Below, one piece after another: positions 1 to 8,895 of a DNA stretch of 64,000 bases (within the stretch, counting starts at the first letter, position 1; each line of letters opens with the position of its first letter). The DNA comes from Aureococcus anophagefferens (lineage: Eukaryota; Sar; Pelagophyceae; Pelagomonadales; Pelagomonadaceae). The stretch spans positions 1,102,603 through 1,166,602 of the forward strand of contig NW_008705568.1 in the NCBI RefSeq assembly GCF_000186865.1. Reading direction: 5' to 3'. The position numbers were made by a program, and so were the translations under genes. The notes under the pieces are model-generated. The model did no database searches, had not been told where the DNA came from, and saw only the letters and a program-made list of their open reading frames with translations.

Positions 1-1292
1 TCGGCCGTCGCGTCCTGGTACTGCTGGTACTCGGAGACGAGGTCGTTCATGTTGGACTCGGCCTCCGTGAACTCCATCTCGTCCATGCCCTCGCCCGTGT
101 ACCAGTGGAGGAACGCCTTGCGGCGGAACATGGCCGTGAACTGCTCCGCCACGCGCTTCCACGTCTCCTGGATCGCCGTCGAGTTGCCGATGAACGTCGT
201 CGACATCTTGAGGCCCTTGGGCGGGATGTCGCAGATCGCCGACTTGACGTTGTTCGGGATCCACTCGACGAAGTACGACGAGTTCTTGTTGATGACGTTG
301 AGCATCTGCTCGTCGACCTCCTTCGTCGACATGCGCCCGCGGAAGAGGCACGAGCACGTGAGGTAGCGGCCGTGGCGGGGATCCGCGGCGCACATCATGT
401 TCTTCGCGTCGAACTGCTGCTGCGTGAGCTCCGGCACCGTGAGGGCGCGGTACTGCTGGGAGCCGCGGCTCGTGAGGGGCGCGAAGCCGACCATGAAGAA
501 GTGGAGGCGCGGGAACGGCACCATGTTGACCGCGAGCTTGCGGAGGTCGCAGTTGAGCTGGCCGGGGAAGCGCAGGGAGCACGTCGTGCCGCAGAGGGCC
601 GCCGCGATGAGGTGGTTGAGGTCGCCGTACGTCGGCGTCGTGAGCTTGAGCGTGCGGAAGCAGATGTCGTAGAGCGCCTCGTTGTCGAGCGTGAAGCACT
701 GGTCCGAGTTCTCGACGAGCTGGTGGACGGAGAGGGTCGCGTTGTAGGGCTCGACGACCGTGTCCGACACCTTGGGCGACGGGATCACCGAGTACGTCGA
801 CATGACGCGGTCGGGGTACTCCTCGCGGATCTTGGAGATGAGGAGCGTGCCCATGCCGGCGCCCGTGCCGCCGCCCATGGAGTGGGTGAGCTGGAAGCCC
901 TGGAGGCAGTCGCAGGACTCGGCCTCCTTGCGGACGACGTCGAGGACGGAGTCGATGAGCTCGGCGCCCTCCGTGTAGTGGCCCTTGGCCCAGTTGTTGC
1001 CCGCGCCCGTCTGGCCGAAGACGAAGTTGTCGGGGCGGAAGAGCTGGCCGAAGGGGCCCGCGCGGACCGAGTCCATGGTGCCGGGCTCGAGGTCCATGAG
1101 GATCGCGCGGGGCACGTAGCGGCCGCCCGTGGCCTCGTTGTAGTACACGTTGATGCGCTCGAGCTGGAGGTCCGAGTCGCCGTGGTACGTGCCCGTGGGG
1201 TCGACGCCGTGCTCATCGGAGATGACCTCCCAGAACTTGGCGCCGATCTGGTTGCCGCACTGGCCTCCCTGGATGTGGACGATCTCGCGCAT
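1..1292 (-). CDS. TUBB: beta-tubulin, 3' end cut by window edge
   Basis: Beta subunit of the tubulin heterodimer, which polymerises into microtubules of the spindle and cytoskeleton. The minus-strand frame from the ATG at 1290-1292 starts [17 protein letters not shown], has the tubulin GTP-binding signature GGGTGAGMG, and runs uninterrupted to [11 protein letters not shown] at the left edge. That is about residue 430 of the usual ~447, so only the acidic C-terminal tail is missing. No introns are seen. The MREI start is the family's autoregulatory tetrapeptide. It is divergently placed against the glycosyltransferase at 1588, with a 295-bp shared promoter. Identification is certain from sequence. 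Confidence 0.97.
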   Translation of the reverse strand, partial: MREIVHIQGGQCGNQIGAKFWEVISDEHGVDPTGTYHGDSDLQLERINVYYNEATGGRYVPRAILMDLEPGTMDSVRAGPFGQLFRPDNFVFGQTGAGNNWAKGHYTEGAELIDSVLDVVRKEAESCDCLQGFQLTHSMGGGTGAGMGTLLISKIREEYPDRVMSTYSVIPSPKVSDTVVEPYNATLSVHQLVENSDQCFTLDNEALYDICFRTLKLTTPTYGDLNHLIAAALCGTTCSLRFPGQLNCDLRKLAVNMVPFPRLHFFMVGFAPLTSRGSQQYRALTVPELTQQQFDAKNMMCAADPRHGRYLTCSCLFRGRMSTKEVDEQMLNVINKNSSYFVEWIPNNVKSAICDIPPKGLKMSTTFIGNSTAIQETWKRVAEQFTAMFRRKAFLHWYTGEGMDEMEFTEAESNMNDLVSEYQQYQDATA

Positions 1293-1518
1293 GGTGGATT
1301 ACCTGGCGGGGGCGCGGCGGTCGGTGCGAAGCCAATTCGTTTTCGGGTCGATCGCCGCGACGCGACCTCGCCCCGGCGCGGGCGCCGCGACCGCGGGCTC
1401 GGCGGCCCGGCGGGGGCCCGGGTCGCGGGGCGGCGATGCGAGGGCGCGCGGACGCGCGCGACGCGCGCGTCGGACGCAGCGAGCATACGGTGTGTGTACA
1501 ACGGCGGACAGGTTTGAG

Positions 1519-1538
1519 CAAAGCGCGCGCGCGCTTTG
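1519..1538. promoter_or_regulatory. perfect 20-bp palindrome in the divergent promoter
   Basis: A perfect inverted repeat, CAAAGCGCGC followed directly by its complement, lies in the interval between the divergent beta-tubulin and glycosyltransferase starts, about 50 bp upstream of the latter. It could be a dimeric factor site; no known factor is assigned. Confidence 0.4.
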
Positions 1539-1587
1539 GATACAAAGATTCGTTGGCTCGCTGATCCCGTGGCAAAAGAGACACACG

Positions 1588-2553
1588 ATGCTCACCATCG
1601 TCCGAGCCTTTGCGGAGGTCGCGCTCATCGTGGCCGTGCAGGCCTGGATGCTCGTGCAGGTGAGCTTCGGCTACTGGCGCCTCTGCGCCCGGGCGCGGCG
1701 CGCGGCCGCGACTCCCGTCGCCGCGGCGCCGCTGCCGGGCGACGCGCTGCTCTCCGTCGTCATCCCCGCCTACCGCGAGGCCGCGACCATCGAGGCGACG
1801 CTGCGGCGCGTGCTGTCCGCGGCGGCGGACCCGCGGCGCGTCGAGGTCGTCGTCGTCGACGCCGGCGGCGGCGACGGCACCATGGCCGCGGCGCGCGCCG
1901 TCGCGGCGGACCTCGCGCCGACGCTCCGCGTCGACTGCGCGCCGTCGTCGCGGGGCGGCCGGGGCCCGGCCGTCGCCGCCGGCGCGCGCGCGGCGCGCGG
2001 CGCCGCGCTCCTCGTGCTCCACGGCGACACGCGCCTGCCGTCGGGCTTCGACGCGGACGTCCTGGCCGCTTTGCGGGATCCGAAGACGTTGGCCACGTGC
2101 TTCCGCTTCGGCGTCGACCGCCTCGCCCTCGACGGCGCCCTAAAGTCGCCGCGCGGGTCGCTGTTGCGCCGGCTCCAGGAGCTGCCCTTCGCCGTCATGG
2201 AGGCCACCGTCGCGTTGCGGTCGCGCGTCCTGCAGCTGCCCTTCGGCGACCAGGCGCTGGCCCTCCGGCGCGACACCTTCGAGGCGCTCGGCGGCTTCGA
2301 CGACCTCGCCAAACTGCCCATCCTCGAGGACTTCCTCCTCGTCCACAAGTTACGGGTGGCGGGCGCGCGCGGGTTCGGGACCATCGCGAACCTTTCCACG
2401 ACGGCGCACTGCCACCCGCGGCGCTGGCTCGCGAAGCCCGTCTGGCGCGTCAACTGGACGAACCAGCGCGTCATGGTCCTCTTCACCTATTTCGGCTACA
2501 CGCCCCTCGACATCTACGAGCTCTACTACGGCACGCGCGACGGCGCGACGTGA
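1588..2553 (+). CDS. GT-A family 2 glycosyltransferase
   Basis: Likely transfers a sugar from a nucleotide donor; the acceptor is unknown. The 321-residue product has an N-terminal hydrophobic anchor (about residues 4-28), then the GT2 start SVVIPAYREA (about 56-65), the VVVDAGGGDGT nucleotide-binding strand, an HGDTRLP segment in the DxD position, and the acceptor-side LPFGDQALALRR with a following GGF. This pattern fits the bacterial-type TIGR04283/GT2 subgroup. The start chosen is the first ATG that gives the membrane anchor; an open frame continues upstream without a better start. It ends 13 bp from the convergent methyltransferase-DTW gene. Donor and acceptor cannot be read from sequence. 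Confidence 0.8.
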   Translation: MLTIVRAFAEVALIVAVQAWMLVQVSFGYWRLCARARRAAATPVAAAPLPGDALLSVVIPAYREAATIEATLRRVLSAAADPRRVEVVVVDAGGGDGTMAAARAVAADLAPTLRVDCAPSSRGGRGPAVAAGARAARGAALLVLHGDTRLPSGFDADVLAALRDPKTLATCFRFGVDRLALDGALKSPRGSLLRRLQELPFAVMEATVALRSRVLQLPFGDQALALRRDTFEALGGFDDLAKLPILEDFLLVHKLRVAGARGFGTIANLSTTAHCHPRRWLAKPVWRVNWTNQRVMVLFTYFGYTPLDIYELYYGTRDGAT

Positions 2554-2566
2554 CCGCGCCTAAGTT

Positions 2567-4668
2567 TTACCGCGGCGGCGGCGGCGGGAGCGCGTCGGCG
2601 AGGTCCGCGAGGGCGAGGTCCGCCGGCTCGGGCACCGTCGCCGCGAGCACGGCCGCGGAGTGCGCCGCGAGCGCGCGCGCCGCGTCGCCGGCGCCCGGCC
2701 CGCGCGCGAACGTTTCCGGGTCCGCGGCGCGCAGGCGCGCGGCGACGGTCGCGCAGTGGCGCCGGCCGGCGACGTGGGCGCGCATGCGGTGCGGCGCGGC
2801 CTGCGTCGTCGCGCAGACGTCGCAGCGCCGCAGGCCCCGCGGCGGCGGCGGCGCCGCGGCCGCGGCCGCCGCGAGCGCGTCGACCCAGGCGCCGGCCTCG
2901 ACGGCCGGCGGCGGCGCGGGGGCGCGGCAGAGCGCCACGAGGGGCGCGAGCCCCGCGAGGAGCGCGGCGCCGCCGGGCGCGTCGCCCGCGGCCGACCGGC
3001 AGAGCGCGACGGCCTCGAGCGTGCTCGGCCGGCCCGCGCCTGGGCGGGAACGGGGTGATTCAACGTCGCTTCAACATGAGTGTTCCGCGCGCGCGCGTTC
3101 CAGAAAAAACACCCACGCTTCGAGTGCGCTCCGAGAGATGATCGCTCGTCCAAAGATCAGCCGAAACGAGTGGAAAAGGGCCGAGATAGGAGCCTCCAAA
3201 GTTGGAAATTTCGCACCCGTTTCCCGCCCTGGCCCGCGCCCGCGCCCGGGTGCAGCGCGTCGAGGAGCCGCGACGCGTGGGCCGCGACGGCCTCGGGCGC
3301 CAGGGCCACGCGGCGCAGGCGCCGGCCCGCCCGCGCGTCGAGCGCGGCGACGAGCGCGCGCGCGCACGCCCACGGCCCGTCCGGGACCTGTGTGCAAATC
3401 AAATCTTCAACCCGACTTCAATGTGCGCGTCATCGGACGATTGGACCAGACTCTTTCGCTGTGCTTCGAGAACTCGCTGAGAGCAATCGATTCGTCCAAA
3501 AATCAGCCGAATCGACTTCGATTTGACCGAGCTAGAGAATTCTGAAGTCTGGCCCCGACGTCCCAGCTCACTGGTTGATTTGCACACAGTCCGGGACCAG
3601 GACGACGGGGCGCCGCGCGCCGCCGAGCGCCGCGGGCCCGTCGGCGCCGTCCTCGGGGAAGAGGAGCGCCACGTCCTCGGCCGCGAGGAGCGCGTCGAGC
3701 TGGCGGTCGTGGGCCGGGCAGCCGTAGACGAGGAGCGTCGCCGCGCCGAGCCCCGCGAGCACGCGCGCCGTCGACGTCGGCCGCAGGAACTCCGTCGGAT
3801 GGACGACGACGACGACGCGGAGCGTCGACGGCGCCGGGGCCGGCGCCGGCGCGCAGGCGCAGGCCGCCCGCCAGCAGGACCGGCACCAGTCCGACCGGTT
3901 CGCGTGATGGACCGCGCGGCCGACGAGGAAGCCCGCGGCCGCGAGGCGCGCGTCGCCGCCGGCCGCCGCGCCGGGCGCCGCCGGGTAGGACGCGTCGAAG
4001 GCCGACGCGACGGCGGCGGCGTAGGTCGAGGCGAGGCGGCCGGCGTAGACGGCAATCGAAGCGGCGCCGCGGTGGAACGCGCCCTCCGCCAAAACCTCCT
4101 CCCGCTCCCGCGCCGCCACGGTCTCGAACCCCGCGAGCTCGCGCGCCACGGTCGCCGGCCCCGCGGCGCGGTCGCCGCCGCAGCCGGCGACGCGCCGCGC
4201 GCCTTTAGCCTCCGCCGCGGCGACGACGGCCTCGTGGTTGTCGCCGAAGCCGACGTAGACGTAAACACCACCGGGCCAGAGGCACCGCGCGACGAGCGCG
4301 TGGGCCTCGCGCCGCTCGTCGCCGGAGGCGTAGGCGCAGTAGACGCTCACGACGGCGTCGAAGAGGCCGAGGCCGCCGCGCGCGAGCGCGACGCCCGCGG
4401 TCGACGTCACGCGGTCGACGTCGACGCCGCGCTTCTTCGCGAGCGCCGCGCACTTGGCGAGGCCGGCGGCGCTCGGGTCCAGCGCGACGCAGGCGTAGCC
4501 GCGCGCCGCGAGGGCGACGGCGTTGCGGCCCTCGCCCTCGCCGAGGAGCAGCACGCGGCACGGCGGCGGCGGCAGCCAGCCGGCGGCGACGGCCTCGTCG
4601 ACGACCGGCGACGGCGCCTCGCCGTAGACGTAAGTTTTTCTGCTGTAGCGCTGGTCCCAGTCGACCAT
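2567..4668 (-). CDS. SAM methyltransferase - DTW domain - zinc finger fusion (3 exons)
   Basis: Exons 4668-3598, 3387-3240 and 3039-2567 join in frame to 563 residues; both introns are introners. Residues 1-200 are a class I SAM methyltransferase of TehB-like type (DWDQRYSRKTYVYGE, then LLLGEGEGRNA at 40-50). Residues about 260-430 match the DTW domain of tRNA-uridine aminocarboxypropyltransferases: Cys-rich start (WCRSCW), HPTEFLRPTSTAR at about 290, LLFPEDGA, and VLVPDGPW at 356-363, created only after splicing. In the usual LDGTW the Thr is here Pro, while Asp360 and Trp363 remain. The C-terminus has a CDVC...H...H/C finger (479-502) like U1-type RNA-binding fingers. A tRNA acp3U-type modification enzyme is the likely role. 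Family assignment is from motif memory, not a search. Confidence 0.75.
3040..3231. mobile_element. introner element, family A (192 bp), forms intron 3040-3239
   Basis: The ends are CTGGGCGGGAA and TTCCCGCCCTG, an imperfect terminal inverted repeat of the family-A type CTGGGCAGCAAAAG. The 8-bp target duplication GCCCGCGC lies at 3032-3039 and 3232-3239. In gene sense the acceptor CAG is the element's own end and the donor GC is the first two bases of the duplicated target. Removing 3040-3239 restores the DTW-gene frame in phase 1. Confidence 0.88.
3388..3589. mobile_element. introner element, family B (202 bp), forms intron 3388-3597
   Basis: The terminal inverted repeats are CTGTGTGCAAATCAA and TTGATTTGCACACAG. 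The target duplication TCCGGGAC sits at 3380-3387 and 3590-3597 (GTCCCGGA in gene sense), so the donor GT comes from the target and the CAG acceptor from the element. Splicing joins ...VVL to VPDGPW in phase 0 and reconstitutes the DTW motif. Confidence 0.9.
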
Positions 4669-4902
4669 CGTCAGCGCGGCGACGGCAGCAACAGCAGCGC
4701 TGGGAGCGACATGCTCTCAAAGCGGGCCCATAACGCAGAAGTGCAACTTAAACTTCAACATGCGTCGGATGGCCCAAATCCCACCGCTGCATTCCCCTGA
4801 ACCTCCGGGGGCAACAGTCCTTTAGCTTCGTACAGGAGGAGACGGGGGGGCGGCGGGTCGCGGGGCGGGCGGGCGGCGCGCGGGCGGCGGCGCGCGGCGC
4901 CC

Positions 4903-5595
4903 TCAGTAGGCCGGCGGCGCGCCGTAGGACGGCGGCGCCGGCGCGGGCCGCTCCCAGTGCGTACTCTTCGTGTTGTGGTCGACGTAGTAGGGCTTGCCCT
5001 CGGGCGTGAACTTCTCCTCCCAGCCCGGCGGCAGCGGCGACTCGTAGGACGGCGGCGCTGCCTGCTGCGGCGGCGGCGCGTACTGCTGCTGCTCGTACTG
5101 CTGGGGCTGCGCGTACTGCTGGGGCTGGGGCGCGTACTGGGCCTGGGCGACCTGGGGCTGCGCCGGGGCCGCCTGCGCGACGACGGGGCCCGTCTGGAGC
5201 GGCACCTGCGCGTTGAACGTGCCGCCCTCGGGGACGCCCTCGGGGATGGTCACGTAGTACTGGCGGCCCTCGATGTCGACCTCGACGGCCGTGCCCGCGG
5301 CGACGCCGTAGGGCCGCTGGATCTGGACCATGCGCTCGTGCGGCTGGAGCACGACGCCGGCCGGCGGCGCGACGATGATGACGCGCTGGCCGTAGCGGTG
5401 GTAGCGCGCCGGCCGCCGGTGGCTCGCGATGATGCAGCCCGCGCCGACGCCGACGGCGGCGGCGGCGACGACCGCGCCGGGCCGCGGGCCCCAGAAGGGC
5501 GCGGGGCCGTGGCCCCAGCCGCCGCCGTGGAAGCCGCCGTGGCCGAAGCCGGGGCCGTGGCCCCAGCCGCCGTGGCCGTGGCCGCCTTTACCCAT
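4903..5595 (-). CDS. WW-domain protein with His/Gly-rich N-terminus
   Basis: A 230-residue adaptor-type protein. Residues 1-40 are His/Gly-rich ([16 protein letters not shown]), followed by a short Ala/Gly hydrophobic patch (about 40-58). There is a middle region around the repeated phrase '[15 protein letters not shown]', then a Gln/Pro/Tyr-rich stretch. A single WW domain starts at [17 protein letters not shown] and ends at HWERP (about 190-218). WW domains bind PPxY peptides; the protein carries its own APPSY and [10 protein letters not shown], so intra- or intermolecular self-binding is possible. The His/Gly tract could bind metal. Its ATG at 5593-5595 faces the ALDH gene across 223 bp containing a GGGCTGCCC element. 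Confidence 0.8.
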   Translation of the reverse strand: MGKGGHGHGGWGHGPGFGHGGFHGGGWGHGPAPFWGPRPGAVVAAAAVGVGAGCIIASHRRPARYHRYGQRVIIVAPPAGVVLQPHERMVQIQRPYGVAAGTAVEVDIEGRQYYVTIPEGVPEGGTFNAQVPLQTGPVVAQAAPAQPQVAQAQYAPQPQQYAQPQQYEQQQYAPPPQQAAPPSYESPLPPGWEEKFTPEGKPYYVDHNTKSTHWERPAPAPPSYGAPPAY

Positions 5596-5685
5596 GGCTA
5601 GTTGGTGGTGTCTGGTGATTCCGGGGCTGCCGACGGAGTCGATGCGGTCGATGGCGGCCGCAGGTTGTTATCCAGGCGCGCGGAC

Positions 5686-5694
5686 GGGCTGCCC
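5686..5694. promoter_or_regulatory. GGGCTGCCC promoter element
   Basis: Sits in the 223-bp divergent promoter between the WW gene (start 5595) and the ALDH gene (start 5819). The same 9-mer recurs in other promoter gaps of the window (see findings). Confidence 0.4.
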
Positions 5695-5818
5695 GCTCAT
5701 TGGCCGAGCGGGCCAGCCCGCGGGTGCTCCCGGTCGGCGCTCTCTCCACAGAAGGAGATCCGAACCGACCCGAGTCTCGCCTGTGGCCTCGTCGCGCGCC
5801 TCGACCCGCCCGACTGCC

Positions 5819-7402
5819 ATGGCCCTCCGCTCCCTGCTCCTCGCGCGGCGCCTGCCGGCGCGCGCCGGCGCCCAGCACTTGAGCACCGCGGCGGCGACGG
5901 CCCCCGCGGCGGCGCCGAGCGTGCCGCTGCTCATCAACGGCGAGAAGGTCTTCAGCGCGGCAACGGAGGGCATCGAGGTCAAGTGCCCGGCGACGCAGGA
6001 CGTGCTCGCGACGACGCCCCTCGCGACGCCCGCGGAGCTCGAGGCCGCCGTCGCCGCCGCGGCCGCCGCGTTCCCCGCGTGGTCGCGGACGTCCGTCGCG
6101 AACCGCGCCAGAGTCATGCACAAGCTCGAGGCCCTGATCCGCGAGAACACGGACGAGCTCGCGAAGCTCCTGAGCGCGGAGCACGGCAAGACCGTCGAGG
6201 ACGCCAAGGGCGACATCTTCCGCGGTCTGGAGGTCGTGGAGCACGCGTGCTCCGTGCCCTCGTTGATGATGGGCGAGACGACGCCGAACGTCGGCGGCGG
6301 CGTCGACTGCCACTCCTACCGCGTGCCCCTGGGCGTCTGCGCGGGCATCGCGCCCTTCAACTTCCCCGCGATGATCCCGCTCTGGATGTTCCCCTTGGCG
6401 GTGACGACGGGCAACACGTACGTCCTCAAGCCGTCGGAGCGCGTGCCGCTGTCGACGATGTTCCTCGCGGATTTGGCGACGGAGGCGGGCCTGCCGCCGG
6501 GCGTCTTGAACGTCGTCCACGGCGCCCACGACTGCGTCAACTTCCTCTGCGACGCGCCGGAGATCCGGGCCGTGTCGTTCGTCGGCGGCGACGCGGCGGG
6601 CCGCCACATCCACGCGCGCGCGGCCGCGACCGGCAAGCGCGTCCAGGCGAACATGGGCGCGCAGAACCACGGCGTCGTGCTGCCGGACTGCAACCCGAAA
6701 GCGGCGCTCGCGGCCATCGGCGCCGCGGGCTTCGGCGCCGCGGGGCAACGGTGCATGGCGCTGAGCCGCGTCGTGTTGGTCGGCGACTCGAAAAAGCTCC
6801 TGCCGGAGATCTGCGCGCTCGCCGAAGGTCTGAAGTTAGGCAAGGGCGACGCGCCGGGCGTCGACGTGCCGCCCCTCAACGCCGCGTCCGAGCGCGACCG
6901 CATCGAGGCGTTGCTGACGCGCGCGGCGGACGGCGGCGCGACGTTGGCCGTCGACGGCCGCGCGCCGACGGTCGAGGGCTACCCGGACGGCAACTGGGTG
7001 GGCCCGACGGTCGTCTCCGGCGTGACGCCGGACATGGAGATCTACAAGACCGAGGTCTTCGGGCCCGTGCTCCAGGTCTTGGAGGTCGACACGCTCGACG
7101 ACGCCGTGGATTTGCTCAACGCGAACCCCTACGGCAACGGCTGCGCGGTCTTCACAAGGAGCGGCGCCGCGGCGCGCAAGTTCACCATGGACGTCGACGT
7201 CGGCCAGGTCGGCGTCAACGTGCCCATCCCCGTGCCCCTGCCCAACTTCTCCTTCACCGGGTCCCGCGGCTCCATCCTCGGCGACCTCAACTTCTACGGC
7301 AAGGCCGGCGTCAACTTCTTCACGCAGTGGAAGACCGTCACCTCCTCCTGGAAGGCCGAGGAGGACGAGGCCGTCTCCATGTCCATGCCCACGAACAAGT
7401 GA
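5819..7402 (+). CDS. ALDH6A1: methylmalonate-semialdehyde dehydrogenase (CoA-acylating)
   Basis: Oxidises methylmalonate/malonate semialdehyde to propionyl-/acetyl-CoA in valine, thymine and inositol breakdown. The 527-residue product has an Arg-rich presequence ([21 protein letters not shown]), which suggests mitochondrial import. It then has family landmarks: [28 protein letters not shown], the cofactor loop [12 protein letters not shown], the catalytic Cys in [10 protein letters not shown], the [14 protein letters not shown] loop, and the C-terminal signature [24 protein letters not shown], which separates this family from other aldehyde dehydrogenases. The general-base Glu of other ALDHs is replaced here by Asn (AQNHGVV), as is normal for MMSDH. 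ATG at 5819. Full length and without introns. Confidence 0.95.
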   Translation: MALRSLLLARRLPARAGAQHLSTAAATAPAAAPSVPLLINGEKVFSAATEGIEVKCPATQDVLATTPLATPAELEAAVAAAAAAFPAWSRTSVANRARVMHKLEALIRENTDELAKLLSAEHGKTVEDAKGDIFRGLEVVEHACSVPSLMMGETTPNVGGGVDCHSYRVPLGVCAGIAPFNFPAMIPLWMFPLAVTTGNTYVLKPSERVPLSTMFLADLATEAGLPPGVLNVVHGAHDCVNFLCDAPEIRAVSFVGGDAAGRHIHARAAATGKRVQANMGAQNHGVVLPDCNPKAALAAIGAAGFGAAGQRCMALSRVVLVGDSKKLLPEICALAEGLKLGKGDAPGVDVPPLNAASERDRIEALLTRAADGGATLAVDGRAPTVEGYPDGNWVGPTVVSGVTPDMEIYKTEVFGPVLQVLEVDTLDDAVDLLNANPYGNGCAVFTRSGAAARKFTMDVDVGQVGVNVPIPVPLPNFSFTGSRGSILGDLNFYGKAGVNFFTQWKTVTSSWKAEEDEAVSMSMPTNK

Positions 7403-7591
7403 GCCTTTCGCCGCGCCGCGTAACAGCATGCAACTTGACGTGCAACATCTAGTCAAAATTGCCACAAGAGAGTTCAAGGACATCACCCCCGACCAGCGCC
7501 GGAGACGCCGTCTTCGACGAGCGTCGACACCGACGCCGCCTTCGGCGGGCCCGTCGACATCTCGAGCAGCGCCGGCACCGTCGTCTTCGAC

Positions 7592-8836
7592 ATGTTCGGC
7601 CTCGGCCCGAAGCCCGGCAAGCCCTTCGCGGACGAGGTCGCCATGGTCGTCGCCATGGGCTTTCCGGAGGACGCGGCCCGGCGCGCCGTCGAGGGCGCGC
7701 GCGGCGACGTCCAGCGCGCCGTCGCGGCGCTGACGGCGCCGCCGCCGGCGGCCGCGTCCGCCGCCGCGCCGCCGCCGGCGCCGTCGCTCGAGGCGACCTG
7801 CGCCGACGCGGCCGCGCGGCTCGCGCGCGCGTCCGACGTCCACGCGCGAGCGGTCGCGTCGTTCCTCCGCGACCTCGCCGACCGGCCGAACGACGCGCGG
7901 CTCAAGGTCGTGCTCACGGGCGGCCGCGGCGCGCTCCAGGAGGCCCTGCGGAGCGGCGACAACGCGGGCGTCGAGCTGCTCGTCGCCGCGGGCTACCGGC
8001 GCCACGACGCGAGCACGCTCGCGCTCGGCCGCCCGGACCCCGCGCGGGTCTTCGCCGCGCGGTCCGCGCTCGAGGCCGCGGCCGGCGGGTCGCCGGGCCG
8101 GGCGGCGCGCGAGGACCGGCGGCGCGCGAGCGAGAACGCCGAGCGGCGCGCGCTCTGCGCCGCGAGCTTCAGGAACGTGTCCGAGCCCGCCGTCGGCGGC
8201 GCGGGCGTCGCCGTCGTGACGTGCGCCGACGCGGCGGGAGCCAAGTTCGCGACGCGGCGCTTCGACGGCGACGACACGCTCGAGCGCGTCGTCCGCTTCC
8301 TCGCGACCTGCGACGTCGGCCCGCCGCGGGACCTCGACGGGGCCCGGGGCTGGCGCCTCGTCGAGGGGACGGGGGCGCCGTGTTGGTGGTGCGACGCGTG
8401 GCGCCTCCGGGACGCGCAGAGCCCACCGGACCGGCCGACGCTCTACGGCGCCGACGATTTGGCGAAGACGCTCACGCACCTGAAGATCTGGCCCTCCGCG
8501 ACTTTGGTCGTCGAGCCCTGGGACGCCCTGGTCCGGCCCAAGGCGTCGCCGCGGCCGCCGGCCGTCGACGACCTCCGCGGCGGCCGGCGCCTCGGCGCGA
8601 AGCCCAAGCCCTCGGACATGTTCAAGCGCACGGGCGACCGCTTCGCCAAGGCGTCGCCCCTCGCCGGCGCGGGCGACCGCAGGGCCCACTACAACATCGC
8701 CAAGTCCGCGGACAAGGTCCCGGGCCTGCCCCAGCTCCTCAGCATGGGCTTCGACGAGGCCAAGGCCCGCGCGGCCCTCAAGCGCCACGCGGGCGACGTC
8801 GACGCGGCCGTCACCGAGCTCCTCGCCGCGGCCTAG
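7592..8836 (+). CDS. UBA - PUB-like - UBX-like - UBA protein (p97/ubiquitin adaptor)
   Basis: A 414-residue protein with a UBA domain at each end: FADEVAMVVAMGFPEDAARRA near residue 15 and QLLSMGFDEAKARAALKRH near 375. Between them lies a PUB-like segment (about 80-130, SFLRDLADRPNDARLKVV... ending AAGYRRH). A ubiquitin-like fold follows (about 195-300) with FDGDDTLERVVRFL and a final LKIWPSATLVVEP strand typical of UBX domains. This set suggests an adaptor linking ubiquitinated clients to the Cdc48/p97 ATPase; that is inference. The first in-frame ATG after an upstream stop is 7592. Another frame holds a short ATG at 7428 (MQLDVQHL...), so an upstream exon cannot be excluded. Confidence 0.7.
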   Translation: MFGLGPKPGKPFADEVAMVVAMGFPEDAARRAVEGARGDVQRAVAALTAPPPAAASAAAPPPAPSLEATCADAAARLARASDVHARAVASFLRDLADRPNDARLKVVLTGGRGALQEALRSGDNAGVELLVAAGYRRHDASTLALGRPDPARVFAARSALEAAAGGSPGRAAREDRRRASENAERRALCAASFRNVSEPAVGGAGVAVVTCADAAGAKFATRRFDGDDTLERVVRFLATCDVGPPRDLDGARGWRLVEGTGAPCWWCDAWRLRDAQSPPDRPTLYGADDLAKTLTHLKIWPSATLVVEPWDALVRPKASPRPPAVDDLRGGRRLGAKPKPSDMFKRTGDRFAKASPLAGAGDRRAHYNIAKSADKVPGLPQLLSMGFDEAKARAALKRHAGDVDAAVTELLAAA

Positions 8837-8895
8837 CTTTCGTCGTAACGGCGCCGCCCGTGTGTCTCCCCGTGGATCTCGAGTTTACGCCGCGG

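Noticed and set aside
105..1517. Long plus-strand open frame across the tubulin gene
   Set aside because: It is an antisense shadow of beta-tubulin: GC-rich codons leave it open, composition is Arg/Val/Ala/Glu only, and the minus strand reads a perfect tubulin.
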